A stretch of DNA of 64,000 nucleotides from Sordariomycetes sp. S80-01Y (GCA_037042185.1 JAXQJY010000030.1:2356001-2420000); one strand, 5' to 3'; counted from the stretch's first letter, positions 24,401 to 37,042 are shown. A program made the numbers and translations. The notes: a model not told the origin generated them from the sequence alone.

Positions 24401-27257
24401 TCTGCCGGCTGTACAGAGGCCACTGTAGCCTGGTGAATCGCGGGATCCAATCGCGGTCCATAGTTGTCTGAGAGCTCGCAGCGCGACCTGGCGACAAATG
24501 TGGTCGAGTCGCACCTCCTCTGGCGGAACGTAGATCTGTAGGTGCCAATTGCAAACAGGGGCCGCAGCTCGTCACATCATGCCGACACTGTACGAGTACC
24601 TTCCCTTCACCTTGAGCCACGCTCGACTCTCGGTTTTGGGATACTCCGCACGAAGCCCGTGACACGTCGCAACAGCGTCTGCACAGCCCTCGACCCAGGT
24701 GACACGTCCCCCCTCCAGCTTGTCGGGATCAGAGGTTAGTGGCTGGTGGCACCGGCAGACGCCATCACGGTGGCACACAGATTTGACGAGTGAGGCGGAT
24801 CATGTGAGTCCCCGTCGCGTGGGGATGTCTAGAAAATAGGGTTTGGGTGCCGGGACTGGCTCAGTGGAGCGAACGAGGCCATTCAAGGATCGATGTCGGG
24901 TGCGATGCACTGCGTTGTGTTGTGGTGGAGGCTATTGGGCCATGCGAGGAATAGTCGTCGTCGCGGTCACACGACGGAGCCGACGACAGGAAGAAAGATC
25001 TGCGAGCGATCATGATGTCCATTGCCCTGAATCGCAACGGCGACGCCTTATCGCTGTCACTGGAGGCAATTTTGGGCCGCATTGTACAATGTGCAGAGTC
25101 GAGAGAGGTTCGACAGACGTTGAAAGAAGCTCGCGTGAGGTCATGTGTATTCGACGTTTGTTCGCCGTTTGCGGAAGGTTCAACACGATCCGCGCCTGCT
25201 TCAATATCCTGTCTCGATAAGTTGATGTGGGGCGCGTGTGAGCTGCTCGCCAGGCCGGGTGAGAGGACTGCTACCCTACACTATTGACTGATCCAGCTTT
25301 GAGTATTGATATCACAGCTGTTGAGCATGCGGGTTGATGATGTGTCTCAATTTGATGTTCAGAGTCACAGGAAGGATTAGTTTCGTATATTGTTCTGCTT
25401 GGTTCTTCTTTTTCACTTTGGGCTTGGTTTGCAGTCAAACACACGCTCGCTGTGTGGATTTGAGCATGTTGTGAAACAGGGTCGATGGTGAACGAAATAG
25501 AGATCAATGCATATTCACCTGATCCAAGACCAGGGTAGAATAACAATGAACCATTGTTGCTTCACAACTGGCTAAAAATTGTATATGAATGACCAACATT
25601 AAGCTTCTCAATAGTACATTTAGCGATCGAGCTGCTGCAGACAGGTTGCTCTGAATTTCACTGGGGCTATCACCGATGCACCCCCAAGACAAGTCGACTT
25701 AAACTGAGAAGTATGCGCAAGCCATGTGTTGTCTGAGTCCGATGTTCTACAATGATTGGAATGTATGATTCAATCGGTTACAGTTCCTGAGCGCCTATGT
25801 CGGCCCCTGTCCGTCCAACCCTGTGCTCGCATCATATGCGCGTCGGCACCTCGCCTCAGATCATGCAACGACGTGCTCAGGAACCAGACGCTCGGTACGA
25901 GGAGGATGGGAGCCCCCCCAACGACCAGGAAGACCGTGGTGATAGGGGCCTGTCACAGCGCGTCCTAGACGAGCGTGCCGCTCCTGATGCGCTGTGCGAC
26001 CCAAGAGACTGGAAGCGGTATTGGCAGCGATTCCTACGGCTGACAGGACACGTAAGTACAAGTATCGCGACCGGTGCAGCAAGTCGTGTAATTCAAAACC
26101 CCATCTGGGGTATCCTTGCGCTCGTGTCTACTGCTCCTGCACGGCATGGACTCGCAGATTGGAAACCCGCGAAATCGAAGAGGGGCTGTCTTCTAAGAAG
26201 CAATCGGGTGCTGCGATCGCGTACGTATGCTTGTTCGGATCGATGGGCAACCGGTGCCGAGTGCTAGGACCACGCAATACCCTTGGGGCATTCATTGGAC
26301 GCTGACGTCCGACAACCCGGCAAGAAGTCAAATCTTAGACACCTCGCCTTGGTGTCAGATCCACGAGATCCCCGTCAAGTTCAACCACGGTGGGTGATTC
26401 CAAGGCTGCTTCGCGTCGCGCAAGCCCCATGTTCCCGTCCACAGGGAACCACCCTATGCTGCACGAATGCTGGCCGCCAGCCTCACGCTCAGGAGTGAGG
26501 CGTGCATGCAGTTCGGGGTTGTCTCATGGAAAAAATTAATTACAGCCGGAGTGTTGACAAGCTGTCGTCCGAAGTCATGCACGTGGACTTGTATCCGCCA
26601 AATACATGCGTATGCGTGCGCGCCGCCTCGCCTAGCAAACCGTAATGGGCCAGGGGTCTGTCCAAGTCCTGTCCATGATAGTACGAAGTACAGAACTCTC
26701 CGTACGAGTCATACGCTTCTTAACCGGGCGAAAGGAGGAGACAACAGAGGCAACAAGTCAATTCAGGGAAGCGGAAATTGGTCACCCTATGCCCTTGCAG
26801 GGACTAAGCCTGCAGGCCCACGGATCTGGATACAGCCTGTGACCCCTGCTTAGGCGATCGACGCCGCGAATGCAGGGGTCTGACGGTGAGCCGCCATGTC
26901 ATCTGGACATTCCCCACCGGTCGAAGTGACATTGACGCTGGCAGCGCGGGACCCGGGTCACAGGGAGCTGGAGCTGGGAAGTGACGGTGTGTCGGGTGAT
27001 CTCATGTCATTGATTGATAAACGCTATGAAGTTCGACGTCGCATGGGTGCCTTGAAAAACCCCTCCTCTGTTAAAGCCTACTCGGATCTCAACTAATCCG
27101 CCAAGGAATGGCCCCCAACGTGATCACCAGGCTCCTCCGCGCCTTATCACCGACTCAACGCATCAACAGCTGAGAGAAACTGAAGGATGACCTTCCACTC
27201 AGGACTCGACAAAGAATTTGCACGGTCAGCTGAGCTGACAAGACGCATAGCGACAGC

Positions 27258-28077
27258 CTAGCAGTTCTTGGACGCGCCGGATACCGTACAGTACGTGCCG
27301 TCGGGGCCCGATCCGATCTTCTTCGGCTCACTACCATTCGAGTTGCCCTCATAGCGATCGCAGCTCTTGCCATCATCCTGGCAAGTGTTGGAGATCTTGC
27401 AAGTGTCGCCATAATTGGTGTTGATGCCGCAAAGAACACCACCATCAACAGCCACCGAGTTCTCGATGACGACGTGGCGAGGTCCTCCGTTGCCTGAGCA
27501 GTTGCCGCAGTTTCGAACGACCTTGCCGTAGTCGTTGGCGTAGAAGTCCTTGATGCGGACGGTACCGCGGCCGTTGAACTGGAAAATCTTGTCCTCGGCC
27601 TTGAAGGCACCACCGCCGTTCACGTAGGATGTGCCTGAAGATTGCTTAAAGGTCGCTGCGTCCTCGCAGACATCCTCCCACCAGACGTTGTTGAGTGTGC
27701 TGCAACACAGTCAGCAGAGTGATGGTCCGGTGAGGATATATTCTTACCAAGTTCCCTTACAGTGGACACCCTCGGCCTGGGTCTTGCCAATGATGACATT
27801 GGAGAGGGTGGCTCCATTCTCAAGGATGAACATGGCATCCTTCTCGCCCGTCTCAGACTGGCCCTGGCAGACGGAAGCTAGCCAATTGTCAGGTCAAGGC
27901 TCGCGTGAGGGATGATATAGACATACGGTTGCGTTCAAACCTCTTCATTCCACCATCGTAGGAGCCGCTGACGGGAATCGCAGTTGGCACCGCTGTCGAG
28001 CCAGCTGACTTGGGGAGTGTCGTAGTAACCGCCGCTGACCCGCAAGCGGCAGCAACAAGAAGAGCCCAGATCTGCAT
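27258..28077 (-). CDS. secreted pectate lyase, PL3 family
   Basis: This is an extracellular pectate lyase that cleaves de-esterified polygalacturonate of plant cell walls by calcium-dependent beta-elimination. The protein is 240 aa. Exons are 27927-28077, 27748-27877 and 27258-27699, with introns of 49 nt (GTATGT...CTAG) and 48 nt (GTAAGA...GCAG). A signal peptide is visible ([17 protein letters not shown]). PL3 motifs in order are [90 protein letters not shown] and the Cys-rich end DGTYC. The length is typical for the single-domain family, and no carbohydrate-binding module is present. It points to a plant-associated lifestyle. Confidence 0.96.
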
Positions 28078-29890
28078 CCTGAATGAGTTGAATCGTTCGG
28101 GGCGTATGTGGTTTTCTAATTAAAATTGCTTGTCGAATTCAGATTGATGGATCGCTGATGTCCTTGAGGCAAGCCATTTCAAGGGGCGGTATGCCTGATC
28201 TTTATAGTCAAAGCCACATCCTAGACGAAATGAAGCTATACTCCCCCACTAGCACCCGTTCATGCCAAAGGGCAGCTCCATCTGGTCCTTCAATGAGTGA
28301 CAATTGCAGGGTTAGCGGGCCTCGACCGCAGATTCGGATATTCTCCCACCTGTGCTGCCTCTTACCAATTAATACTGCCATGTCAAGACTGGTCCAGGCC
28401 TAGATATGAAGAAGCGAACCAATCAGTCCCACACGCTCCTCAACATGTCGGGTCCTAGTCCACAGAGACGCACCCCAGACGTGCCGGCTCCTCATTCAGA
28501 AATCGATAGTCTGGTTTGCCGGCCTTCGGCAACGGCATTGATTCGAGGGATTTCATCATCTTCACCCACGGATGTGACCTCAATTAGGAACTGACAAGAT
28601 GCTAAAAATTGTCCATCAATCGTCTGGCTGCGAGCTTTTGAGGCTCAAGCAGGATGGACCCTTATTGAGTATTTGCCGGACTCCAGCTCGTCGCTGCTGG
28701 CCTAAGTGCAGGATCATACTGGTGGATCGTAGAAGGCTTTCATTGCCGACGAGGTTCTGGACTTTACACCGCCGACGTTCTCACAGATGAAACTTGATAT
28801 TTAACCTGGAGTGGTCTGGAATTCGCGGAGCTTCAAGCTCCAGTTGCCTAAATGGGCTTGTTGTCGTGGGACGAATGCGATTGTCACAGGGGTATGATTG
28901 AAACCCACAAGCACCGAACGCCCCATTACTGGCCGGTGAGCTCAAGATGCAAGATGTTTGGTCACTCTGAAGATTTACTTCTACGCGAAATGGCTCTCGA
29001 ACATCTACCGGGTGCGTTGGCACAGACAAGGGCTGTTGGAGATTTCAGGACCACTGGATTATGTAACCTGTATCACGTCACGGATTCGTGGATTCTTTTG
29101 AGCGCTTCTCCGGCAGAATTGGTCTCGTGATTGTGTTAGTGAACGTCCGCCATGCTAAGTTCCCGGTCATGAAGGCATGCCCGACAGGTAGACGGATGCA
29201 GAGATCAGCCCGTGAAATGTGACTTGCGATTCTTCTAAGGAAGCTCTATCAAGGCAGAAATGACCAAAGGATTGTGATGCTGATGGCGAACCCTAGGTTA
29301 GCTCACGCCACCTGGTCGGCGTCCTTGTCGAGTCGTCATGTCCGTTTTGACGCGGGCGGTGGTCGGAACATCGGAGAAGCCGTAGCGAAAACCGAAACTG
29401 TCGATGGAGTTAGTGATTCCCTCGTGGACTCTTCGATCTGGAGCCAATTCGACATTTCAAAAACCTGAAACGTCACATTTCAAATCCGGGGTCCAACATT
29501 CGGTTCTTCGGCACCCAACGTGGGGATCGACGCTATCGCCAGCCACTTTCGGATATTTTCCCACGCAATGAAGGATTGAGTCCCGTGAATCGACGCGAAT
29601 TACCAATGCGAGGCTCGGATCGGTCGCTGTGTGAGTTCTAGAGAATCTGAGTGATCCAGAATGATATGACGTCGAATAGGTGGCTGGTTAAGTCAGTGAA
29701 AATGACCATGGCAAAGCCCAGATCAATGGTATAAGAAGGCGGCAACGCTGAAGTCCAAGATGGTCAAACACAATAAACTCCCCAAGTTCAAGCATTTCAA
29801 GCAACCCATCAGCTCTCGACCCACCAATCACGACTCTCAAAACAACCTTGATCACTGCGAAAACCTTCTCAAAGCATCCTCACCGCAAAA
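28078..29890. other. intergenic, 1.8 kb divergent promoter region
   Basis: This stretch lies between the pectate lyase (- strand) and the small secreted protein gene (+ strand), so it must hold both promoters. Apart from the TATA box at 29730, I recognise no defined element. No protein-like frame was seen. Confidence 0.55.
29730..29735 (+). promoter_or_regulatory. TATA box of the small secreted protein gene
   Basis: TATAAG lies about 160 bp before the ATG at 29891. Between them is an A/C-rich leader typical of strongly expressed fungal genes. Confidence 0.5.
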
Positions 29891-30253
29891 ATGCTCTTCA
29901 AGAACATCATCTTCTCCTCCCTCCTCGCCCTGACCTCCGCGGCCGGCATCAGCGGCAGGGCTGTTTGCGGCGACTGCCCTGACGGCCAAGTATGCCTTCC
30001 TTACGGCGAAATGGGAGGTATCTTCAGGTGCCAGACTCCTCGCAAGGCCCGTGACCTTGAGCTCGAGGCTCGTCAGGGCGCTTGCGGCGAGTGTCCCGAG
30101 GGCACCGTCTGCGGTCCTTACGGCGGCCTTCTCAAGTGCCGGCCAGTTGGTGCTGAGAAGCGTGCTGCGTGCATGCCTGGCGGCGATGACTGCCCTGCGG
30201 GCCAGAGCTGTGTTCAATACGGAGAGATGGGTGGAATCTACCGATGCGAATAA
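29891..30253 (+). CDS. small secreted cysteine-rich protein with three repeats
   Basis: I do not recognise a family. The 120-aa single-exon product starts with a clear signal peptide (MLFKNIIFSSLLALTSAAG). The mature part has 12 cysteines in three repeats of four. Repeat 1 is CGDCPDGQVCLPYGEMGGIF-R-C, repeat 2 is the shorter CGECPEGTVCGPYGGLLKC, and repeat 3 contains DDCPAGQSCVQYGEMGGIYR and ends in C. Spacings are C-2-C-5-C-11-C, C-2-C-5-C-8-C and C-6-C-5-C-11-C. The linkers carry basic sites (RKAR, LEAR, EKR) that might be cut by Kex2-like proteases to release separate peptides. Size, secretion and cysteine density fit a candidate effector or antimicrobial peptide precursor. That function is inference only. 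Its neighbour, a pectate lyase, is also secreted. Confidence 0.85.
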   Translation: MLFKNIIFSSLLALTSAAGISGRAVCGDCPDGQVCLPYGEMGGIFRCQTPRKARDLELEARQGACGECPEGTVCGPYGGLLKCRPVGAEKRAACMPGGDDCPAGQSCVQYGEMGGIYRCE

Positions 30254-31308
30254 GGGATTTCTCGACCGAAAGAGGGGAGGGGATCTTCACGCAAGGAGTT
30301 GTATAAGACAAGCGAGAGCGAACAATGTAAATAAACTTGATAAATCCTTGTAAATCTGTTCACACTTACGCGAACTTGCCAACAGCGTCTCAAAGTGCCC
30401 ATTCTCACTCAAGTCCGGTGCCAATAGCGAAGCATTCATGGAGTCGCTTGGCAGGTCACTGTACCCCGCGTGAACATAGCTCCTACTGCATACGTCTTCA
30501 AATGATTACCTGAATTGCGATGGGCAATGCGGTTTGCGGCGCAAGTATCAATATGATAGATAGATGTCACGTGTACGTATCTGGCCATGCGAACTGGCTC
30601 GTAGTCGAAAGACGAAGGTGACTTGGACCTCGGCTATTACCCGAGAAGCGTCATCGGTTCCCAGCCGAAGTCGGCGTTGAAACGGGAGGGCCGTCGGAAA
30701 TCGGCCGGGCATACCATGGACAAATTACATGAACAGGCCTCTGTCGCAGCCGCCCACCTCCGTTGAGGAGCATCTATCCTCCATCGAGCGAAGTGATAGT
30801 CTCATCGAGGCATGAGAGGGCCGTAGGTAGTGACTATATATAATTCGACGCTGAAGGCCATTTATACAGTAGGAATCACTCTCACAATGTACCACGTAGC
30901 ACAGCTGATAACGCGATATCCGTGACTGGAGCCCCTCGCCTCTTTTTGTCCGATATCGCCTGAGGAACCAGATTGTCACGATTGGGTAATGGATTTCTTG
31001 ATCAAGGAAGCCCTTGGGTAATCCAGAAAGCCCCAGCTTGGAGCAGTTGAACATCTCCTCATCCTCTTCTCTCACAGTTCTGTCGACGTTTTCCACGTTT
31101 GCGCATTGATGAAGGCGTTGAGATCCCGAAATCCCTTGTTGACCGAACCGCATTGTCCGAGCACATGACCGCTTCGCACTCCGGAGTCCGATAATAGCGC
31201 TCGGTCAAGATTGATGGTATTGAGAAATACTGGTCTCACGATACCCGCGCCTTCGCGTGCTTCTCATCTCTGGTCATCATTCAACTGATGAGGGATTGAA
31301 CCATCAAA
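30254..31308. other. intergenic, about 1.05 kb
   Basis: This region holds the 3' flank of the small secreted protein gene (A/T-rich to about 30360) and the promoter of the Zn2Cys6 factor. An open frame on the - strand near 30725-31153 lacks protein-like features. Nothing else was recognised. Confidence 0.55.
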
Positions 31309-33727
31309 ATGCCCGGCACGACTACGACTCAATTGACGCGGTCGTCGAACGCGTGAGTGCCATGCAACATCACACATATGAAGGGTTCAACGCTTACACG
31401 CCGTCCGCAGCTGCGATGCCTGTCGCTCCAGGAAGGTGAAATGTTCGGGCTCGCGACCGTGTACGGCGTGCGTCCGTCGGGGTCTAGAGTGCGAGTTTGG
31501 GTTTGTTGGGCGAAGAGGCTACTCTGAGGCGTAGGCATCGCTCATCACCACCTCAGCCAAACTAGCTGACACTCTTTCAAGATACGTCCAACGTCTACTG
31601 GAGAAAATCAGGGAGCACGAAGATCAGCTCAACCAACTTGGTCAAAGGCCCGAGGGTAAGATGGCTGCTCGCAGTATGTGAACTGGTGTTGACGGCAAAC
31701 AGGGACAGCGGCGTCTCATACTAGCAGCTCGAGTCACATGGGCGACTCCTCCCCGCCAAAGCAATCAACAAGCGACGACACAGAGCTCACTGAATACACT
31801 GAGCCACCAGTTGACCCTCAACTTGGCAACAGACCCCCCAGCCCAGTGACCGAGTTGGCGGCTGGCCCAGCCTTCGAGTCCCGCGTAAGGACTATCATTC
31901 GCGAACACGCCGGCACACACTCCCAGGACAGCTCGCCAAGCAGCGGCGGCACATTTCATGATACCCTTGAGGTCACCGATGGAGGACGCTGGAGAGATGC
32001 CACAGAGCTTGTTAACGTTGGCACAGCTCCGCCATTGCTGTCAAAGGACGAATCCTTCCGGCTCTTCGACATCTTTGTCTCATGGATGGGAACGCACCAG
32101 CACTTCCTGGACCCCAGATCATTTGCTGACTCTATAGATCTTCTATATCAGAGTGAAGGCACTAGGCAAACGAGGATGCAGACCATGTGGTTCAACCAAT
32201 ACCTCCTGGTGATGGCCGTGGGCATGCTCATTGGGTGCCCGAATGAGAATTCCGACAACCCCCCCGGAAACACCTACTTTGCAGAGGCCATGCGGCGGCT
32301 TCCGCCCATACATGAGCTTGGATCTCACGGTACCATCGCTGTCGAGATCTTGTGCCTGGCCAGCCTGTATCTACAATGGTGCGATCGGAAGCATGATGCG
32401 TATTTGTACATTGGCTCAGCTGTCCGTCTGGCTTTGGCCTTGGGCTGTGCCCTCCCGTTCGATGAGCAGCAAGGGGTATCATCGGAACGATGCCATCGTA
32501 CGCGCGTGTGGTGGACAGCATACGTCCATGATAGGCGGCTTTCTGCTGCACTGGGTCTTCCAACCGGAGCCGATGAGCAGCAGATCCGAGCAGACCTACC
32601 CAAGCCAGCACGCGGCTTCGAGAACCCGCTGCCACTGATAATCAACGTAAAGATTGCCAGAGCGACCAGTGAGATCATGGGATGTAAGTCGCCCGGAACG
32701 CAGAACCGAAGTTAGACTGACAGTGGTAGCTTTCTACGGCAATGCCACGATTTCGCAGACGAAACTCGTCAAGCGTATGCAAACCACTTTATCAAGTCTA
32801 TACGAGACCGAGCGGTCGATCCCAAGCCAATTTTCCATCGACTTCGATGCGCCAAAACTGTCCGTCACGCGAACGAGCGCATCCCTGTACCTTATGCTTT
32901 TCCAAGCAATCATCCTCTGCATTCGCCCATTCATCCTTCAACGGGTGAAGGATCGCATACAATCCTCAAGGGAAAATAGACCAGCACCGGCAAAATCCCC
33001 GCCAATGACACGGCTTTGCGTCTCATGCCGGCAGGCAGCCATCAAGAGCATTCGGATATTATCCGCTTTGAGACAAGACAAGAGCAATGGTAAGTACGTT
33101 GGCTAAGCTGACCTGCTCTCGCTGACTCTTCTAGCCCTGTTCGGATACTTCGACCTTGATGCGACCTTTTCAGCTGCCTTTATCCTCATTATGAAAGGCT
33201 TCCTCGAAAGCGAGGACTTCCAAAAGCCGCCCGAGGGACTTGGTCCTGCTGCGGATGTTCTCCGCCATCTCGCGAGTTCTGGCAACAAGACGGCACAGAA
33301 AAGACTCGACGAACTGAAGCAATTCTGCTACAATGTTTGGTCACCCGACAATATGTCGAAGGAATGGGGTTGGTTGAAGGACAGCGCGCCTCCGTCTGCA
33401 CCACGCTCAGCGGCCACTCATGCTTCGAGCGTAGGTATGGACCCAGGAACAACTGGCAGCGGAACCACTGAGAGCAGCACGTTGGTGTCAGGTCAGGGTC
33501 AAGATGTCTTCATGTCAAGTTCGAACTCACTTGAGCCCTGGGAAACGGGCTGGCAGAACAACCCTGCCGGTGACTACATCAACTTGGACGACTTCCAGCT
33601 GGACTTGAGCATGGAGATGGGCAGCATCTACTCGTGTTACAACGATCCGAGTCTGCCCCTGACGGGTATCGACGAAGTGGACTGGCAGGAAGTGGGCAAA
33701 ATGTTTTCCATGAATGACATTCAGTGA
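31309..33727 (+). CDS. Zn(II)2Cys6 fungal-specific transcription factor
   Basis: This is a binuclear zinc-cluster transcription factor of 723 aa, assembled from six exons: 31309-31352, 31411-31530, 31582-31655, 31703-32683, 32730-33089 and 33135-33727. All five introns are GT-AG and 45-58 nt, and the phases agree throughout. The zinc cluster is completed by splicing exon 1 to exon 2: CDACRSRKVKC, then CTACVRRGLEC, giving the C6 pattern C-2-C-6-C-5-C-2-C-6-C. It is followed by the linker and short coiled coil YVQRLLEKIREHEDQLNQL. Residues about 170-520 form the fungal-specific (middle homology) region, with motifs such as WMGTHQHFLDP, IGSAVRLALALG, RVWWTAYVHDRRLSAALG and LYLMLFQAIILCIRPF. The C-terminus is acidic and Ser/Asn-rich, as in activation domains. 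The target genes are unknown; nearby secreted-enzyme genes are possible. Confidence 0.93.
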
Positions 33728-35747
33728 GGCTAGCAGCTATTCTTGAATTGCAACGAAGGCATGCCCCTGACAAGATGCTACGACTATGATTCCGAAACTC
33801 TGAAGCAACTCTAAGTGCGGCGCGAGACAGATTTCTCAGCGAATCGTACGATTTCGTACTTATCAATTTTCTTTGAGAAGCTACGTTCAGATCATTGTCG
33901 ACAGCGGTCGTGTTGCGCACCTAGAGGATGACCACCCACTTGGATATGCTCGTGGCTCGGCCCGAGACCGTCTTGTGATCTCCTTACCCTTACCCTTGGT
34001 CACTCGACCTTTAAAGCGCGTTTCAGCAGATCGAACGCGGTTATGATGAGGCGCCACTTCCCCGTCATTTTTATTGCTTGATGATCTCCGCCCTCTTCGT
34101 ACAGCCAAGAAAAGGACTACTGTCCTTTTCTTATGACGCAGATGAGCACTCACTGCAAGGTACGGTTATCGCCACTAGGCATCTTGATGTACCCGGTAGA
34201 CAGGACGATTTTTTATCACGTCCTCGAAAGTCAAACCGGTGTCGATGCAATAGTCCTTGCCGTAGCCCTCGCCGATGCGGCGAATGGGTAGTTTGGGGCG
34301 GGAGATAGTGACGGCGAAGTTGGCGGAACACTTCTTGAGCTCGTGGGCATGGGGTTCTTATCCCATTTCCAAAGTTTCGTAGATGATGCAGAGGTATCTG
34401 AACGATATCAGGGACCAGGGCGACCAACAAGCTTGAATTTACAAGACCTATGGTGGTTGTGGTGGAAGTGGCATCAGTAAGGGCAATGGCTGGGTTAATG
34501 ACGGTGGAGAATGAGCCATAAACTGTGAGCTGTGACGTTTGGTGTATGTGAGAAAGAGGCACTTCCACCACAGGAGCTTTTGTATGGCGCATTTACGAAA
34601 AAGTCATCTGTTTCTATCCGTTACTTGTTTGTCATACAGAGGATTTAAATTTGAATCTCGTTGGCATAAAAAGCAAAAGCGAGAGATGAACAGTGCCTTT
34701 CACAGACATGTGATAGCTGCTTCAGTGAGAATCGGCCTGCGAAGTATGATATCAGGAAATACCCTCAGCTGATGGGCTTATCACTATCCTCAGAGGTGGT
34801 AGCCGAGGATGTCAATTGGTGTTATAGCTAACACACCCACAGCGCTGCGAAGCATACGCCTCGATGGGCTGTATCGACCCATATATTTCAAATTCTCAGG
34901 CAGGAATCCTTCAAGCCAGCATACATTGATACTTCTCGGGGCTCCTTGGGGAATTTCCCCGTCATATGCGCAACCCAGGTAAGCTCACCACGGCAGGCAA
35001 TGTGGATCAGGATCTCGATGTGACTTATCTCTTGAGAAGAGTCTTTATGCTCGTGCATCAAATATCGTCCGAAAGCGTGACTGCCTGTTTCTGTTAGATT
35101 GTATGTCACCGTAGAGGCGGCTAAAGGACGATCTTGACGAACCGGGGAGTCCCCGCCGTCCTCTGCTCCTCAAGCTTCCACCGGCTGTTGACCTTGGCCA
35201 CTGATTCTACAAGATGTCGTCTTATATGCCTACAGCTCCAGAACATATCTCTGAGCACTTGATGAGAACAAAAGTTCTGGCTGAATTTCCATTGAGCTTC
35301 CAAAAATGCGCCTTGCAGTTTCAGACCCTGTCCAGAAAATCCCGACCAAGCTTCTTAGAGACCACGGATCGCCGAACTGCCCAGCCAAGCTTTGCAGTAG
35401 CTTGAACCAGCCTTGATGAGCAGCCAACTGCAAAGTGATCAACGTGATCGTCGCCCTGTTCGGGTCTGGTCATTGGACTCATAGTAACCTTGACCTTACT
35501 GATCCGGTAACTACGGAGGCGTGAGGGCCGGCGCCGAGGCCCACTTCAGCCCGGCCCGGGGACTTCGGCGAAGTGGACCTGAGCTGTGTTTATGCCGGTG
35601 ATGGACAATGTGCGGCATCTACCCCTGAGTGTCTATGTCTACACTCTCCTATAAGTGCGGCGATATGTCTTGCGCAAGAAAGACCTCTCGCATCTTGCTT
35701 TATCTTCTCAAATCTTCTCAAGGACCCTCAGCCGTCACATCATCACT
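33728..35747. other. intergenic, 2 kb
   Basis: This is the 3' flank of the transcription factor and the promoter of the AA9 gene. A GC-rich patch occurs at about 35515-35570, just before the AA9 leader. Short open frames on both strands lack any recognisable protein character. No repeat family was identified. Confidence 0.5.
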
Positions 35748-36531
35748 ATGCAGTCTACTCTCGCTGTATTGGGCCTTACCGCCCTGGCCAATGCCCATTC
35801 TATCATGCAGGTACAGCACATCCACTGGAGTTTCTTGCTTTTGAAAATGCTGACTCTGCACCTAGACCATCTCCATCGACGGCCAAGATATGGGTAAGCT
35901 TGTTGGCCTGCGAGCCCCAAGCACCAACTTCCCAGTTCAGGACGTCAACTCTCCCGACATGGCCTGCGGTCAATCTGGAACAACGGACGGCTCTGTCCTG
36001 ACCATCCCAGCGGGTTCCCAGGTCGGCGGTTTCTGGTGGACCGACGTCAACGGCGGGGAGCATCCCGACAACCCCATTGCCGCTTCCCACAAGGGTCCTG
36101 TTACATACTGGCTTGCGCAGGTTGACGACGCAGCCACTGCTTCGCACGATGGTGCCAACTGGTTCAAGATTGCCGAGGACAACCTTGACACCTCTACGGC
36201 AACCTGGGGAGTTGACAATCTCATCGCCGGAAACGGATGGCACTACTTCACCATGCCTAGCTGCATTGCCGACGGCCAATATCTGCTGCGGGTTGAGTTG
36301 ATCGCCCTTCATAGTGCCTCCTCCGCTGGGCAAGCTCAATTCTACGGCAGCTGCGCCCAAATCGAGGTTACTGGAGGCGGCTCATTCAGCCCTACTGAGA
36401 CCCAGCAGATGCCTGGTACTTACACCGCTGATGACCCCAGCATCCAGATCAGCATCTACGACGGCAACGGTCTGCCCACCAACAATAACCAGGCCTACCA
36501 GGCTCCTGGAATGCGCCCCATTACCTGCTGA
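35748..36531 (+). CDS. lytic polysaccharide monooxygenase, AA9 family
   Basis: This is a secreted copper-dependent monooxygenase that oxidatively cleaves cellulose or related beta-glucans. Exons are 35748-35810 and 35866-36531, with a 55-nt intron (GTACAG...CCTAG, phase 0), giving 242 aa. The 17-residue signal peptide MQSTLAVLGLTALANA-H should be cut just before His17, which becomes the N-terminal His of the copper histidine brace. The second brace His is in NPIAASHKGPVTYW. The axial Tyr and its partner Gln are in QAQFYGSCAQIEV. Cysteines MACG / MPSC and GSC fit the family disulfides. The protein ends at the catalytic domain, without linker or CBM1. Cleavage regioselectivity cannot be inferred. 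Confidence 0.93.
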
Positions 36532-37042
36532 AAGATCAAGCTTGGTGGGGATTGAGGTCGATCGAGTGAACTTAAGGCGGATATTCGACAAGTGGTAGGA
36601 TGCGCAGTAGGTTTAGGGCATTCGGCGCTACAATTGGTATTGATCACAATGTTGTTGACTCAACTTACGAAACTACACCAGCGTCGGAACAATATAAGAC
36701 TTCAGGTGACACTTGAGCTCGTTGCAAGTCGTCCGACACTACAATCCCATGAGCCCTGATTGTTCACCAGAGCAGTAAGGGATGCGAAAGACCTAAGGCT
36801 TTTGACACTCTAGTGACAGTTCTACTGTTGTCGACATATGTAGCAGTAAGAAGGAGATCTTGTTCTCTATATTTAAGCTTGATGTAGCTAGCAATGATGA
36901 AACCAAGATTATTCCTTTCCATGCACTCTCAGACTAGTCTTTGTCATTCTTTTGAATCGACTGGCCCATATCTTAAGCGATGTTCTCTCTAGAAGAAGAG
37001 ATGAAATCTGTGGCAGGGGTACTATAGCAATCATCCCCACCA
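36532..37042. other. intergenic between convergent genes, about 510 bp
   Basis: This holds the 3' flanks of the AA9 gene (+) and the SGNH hydrolase gene (-). It is AT-richer in 36800-36960. Nothing else is recognised. Confidence 0.6.

Larger units (their letters stand above)
18286..27257. other. gene desert of about 9 kb upstream of medA
   Basis: No reading frame on either strand in this stretch shows protein-like composition, conserved motifs or linkable exons; the longest is about 160 codons. Base composition is balanced, without the AT-rich, TA-biased look of heavily RIP-mutated DNA. The proximal part must hold the medA promoter and 5' UTR. G-rich tracts occur at 20761-20769 and 21435-21477. 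The distal end holds the 3' flank of the pectate lyase gene. It may contain long leader exons, uORFs or non-coding transcripts, which cannot be resolved by reading alone. Confidence 0.6.

Noticed and set aside
18732-26305. Many open frames of 60-160 codons on both strands upstream of medA.
   Set aside because: None shows conserved motifs, consistent splice phases or protein-like composition; numbers and lengths are as expected by chance in balanced-GC DNA.
26896-27096. Short + strand frame ending SLIDKRYEVRRRMGALKN..., faintly like the first helix of an AroQ chorismate mutase.
   Set aside because: The frame stops after 66 codons, has no adjoining exons with the remaining helices or catalytic residues, and the likeness is short enough to be chance.
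29852-30217. A 121-codon - strand frame opposite the small secreted protein.
   Set aside because: It is the reverse side of a GC-rich coding exon. The + strand product has a signal peptide, ordered cysteine repeats and a TATA box.
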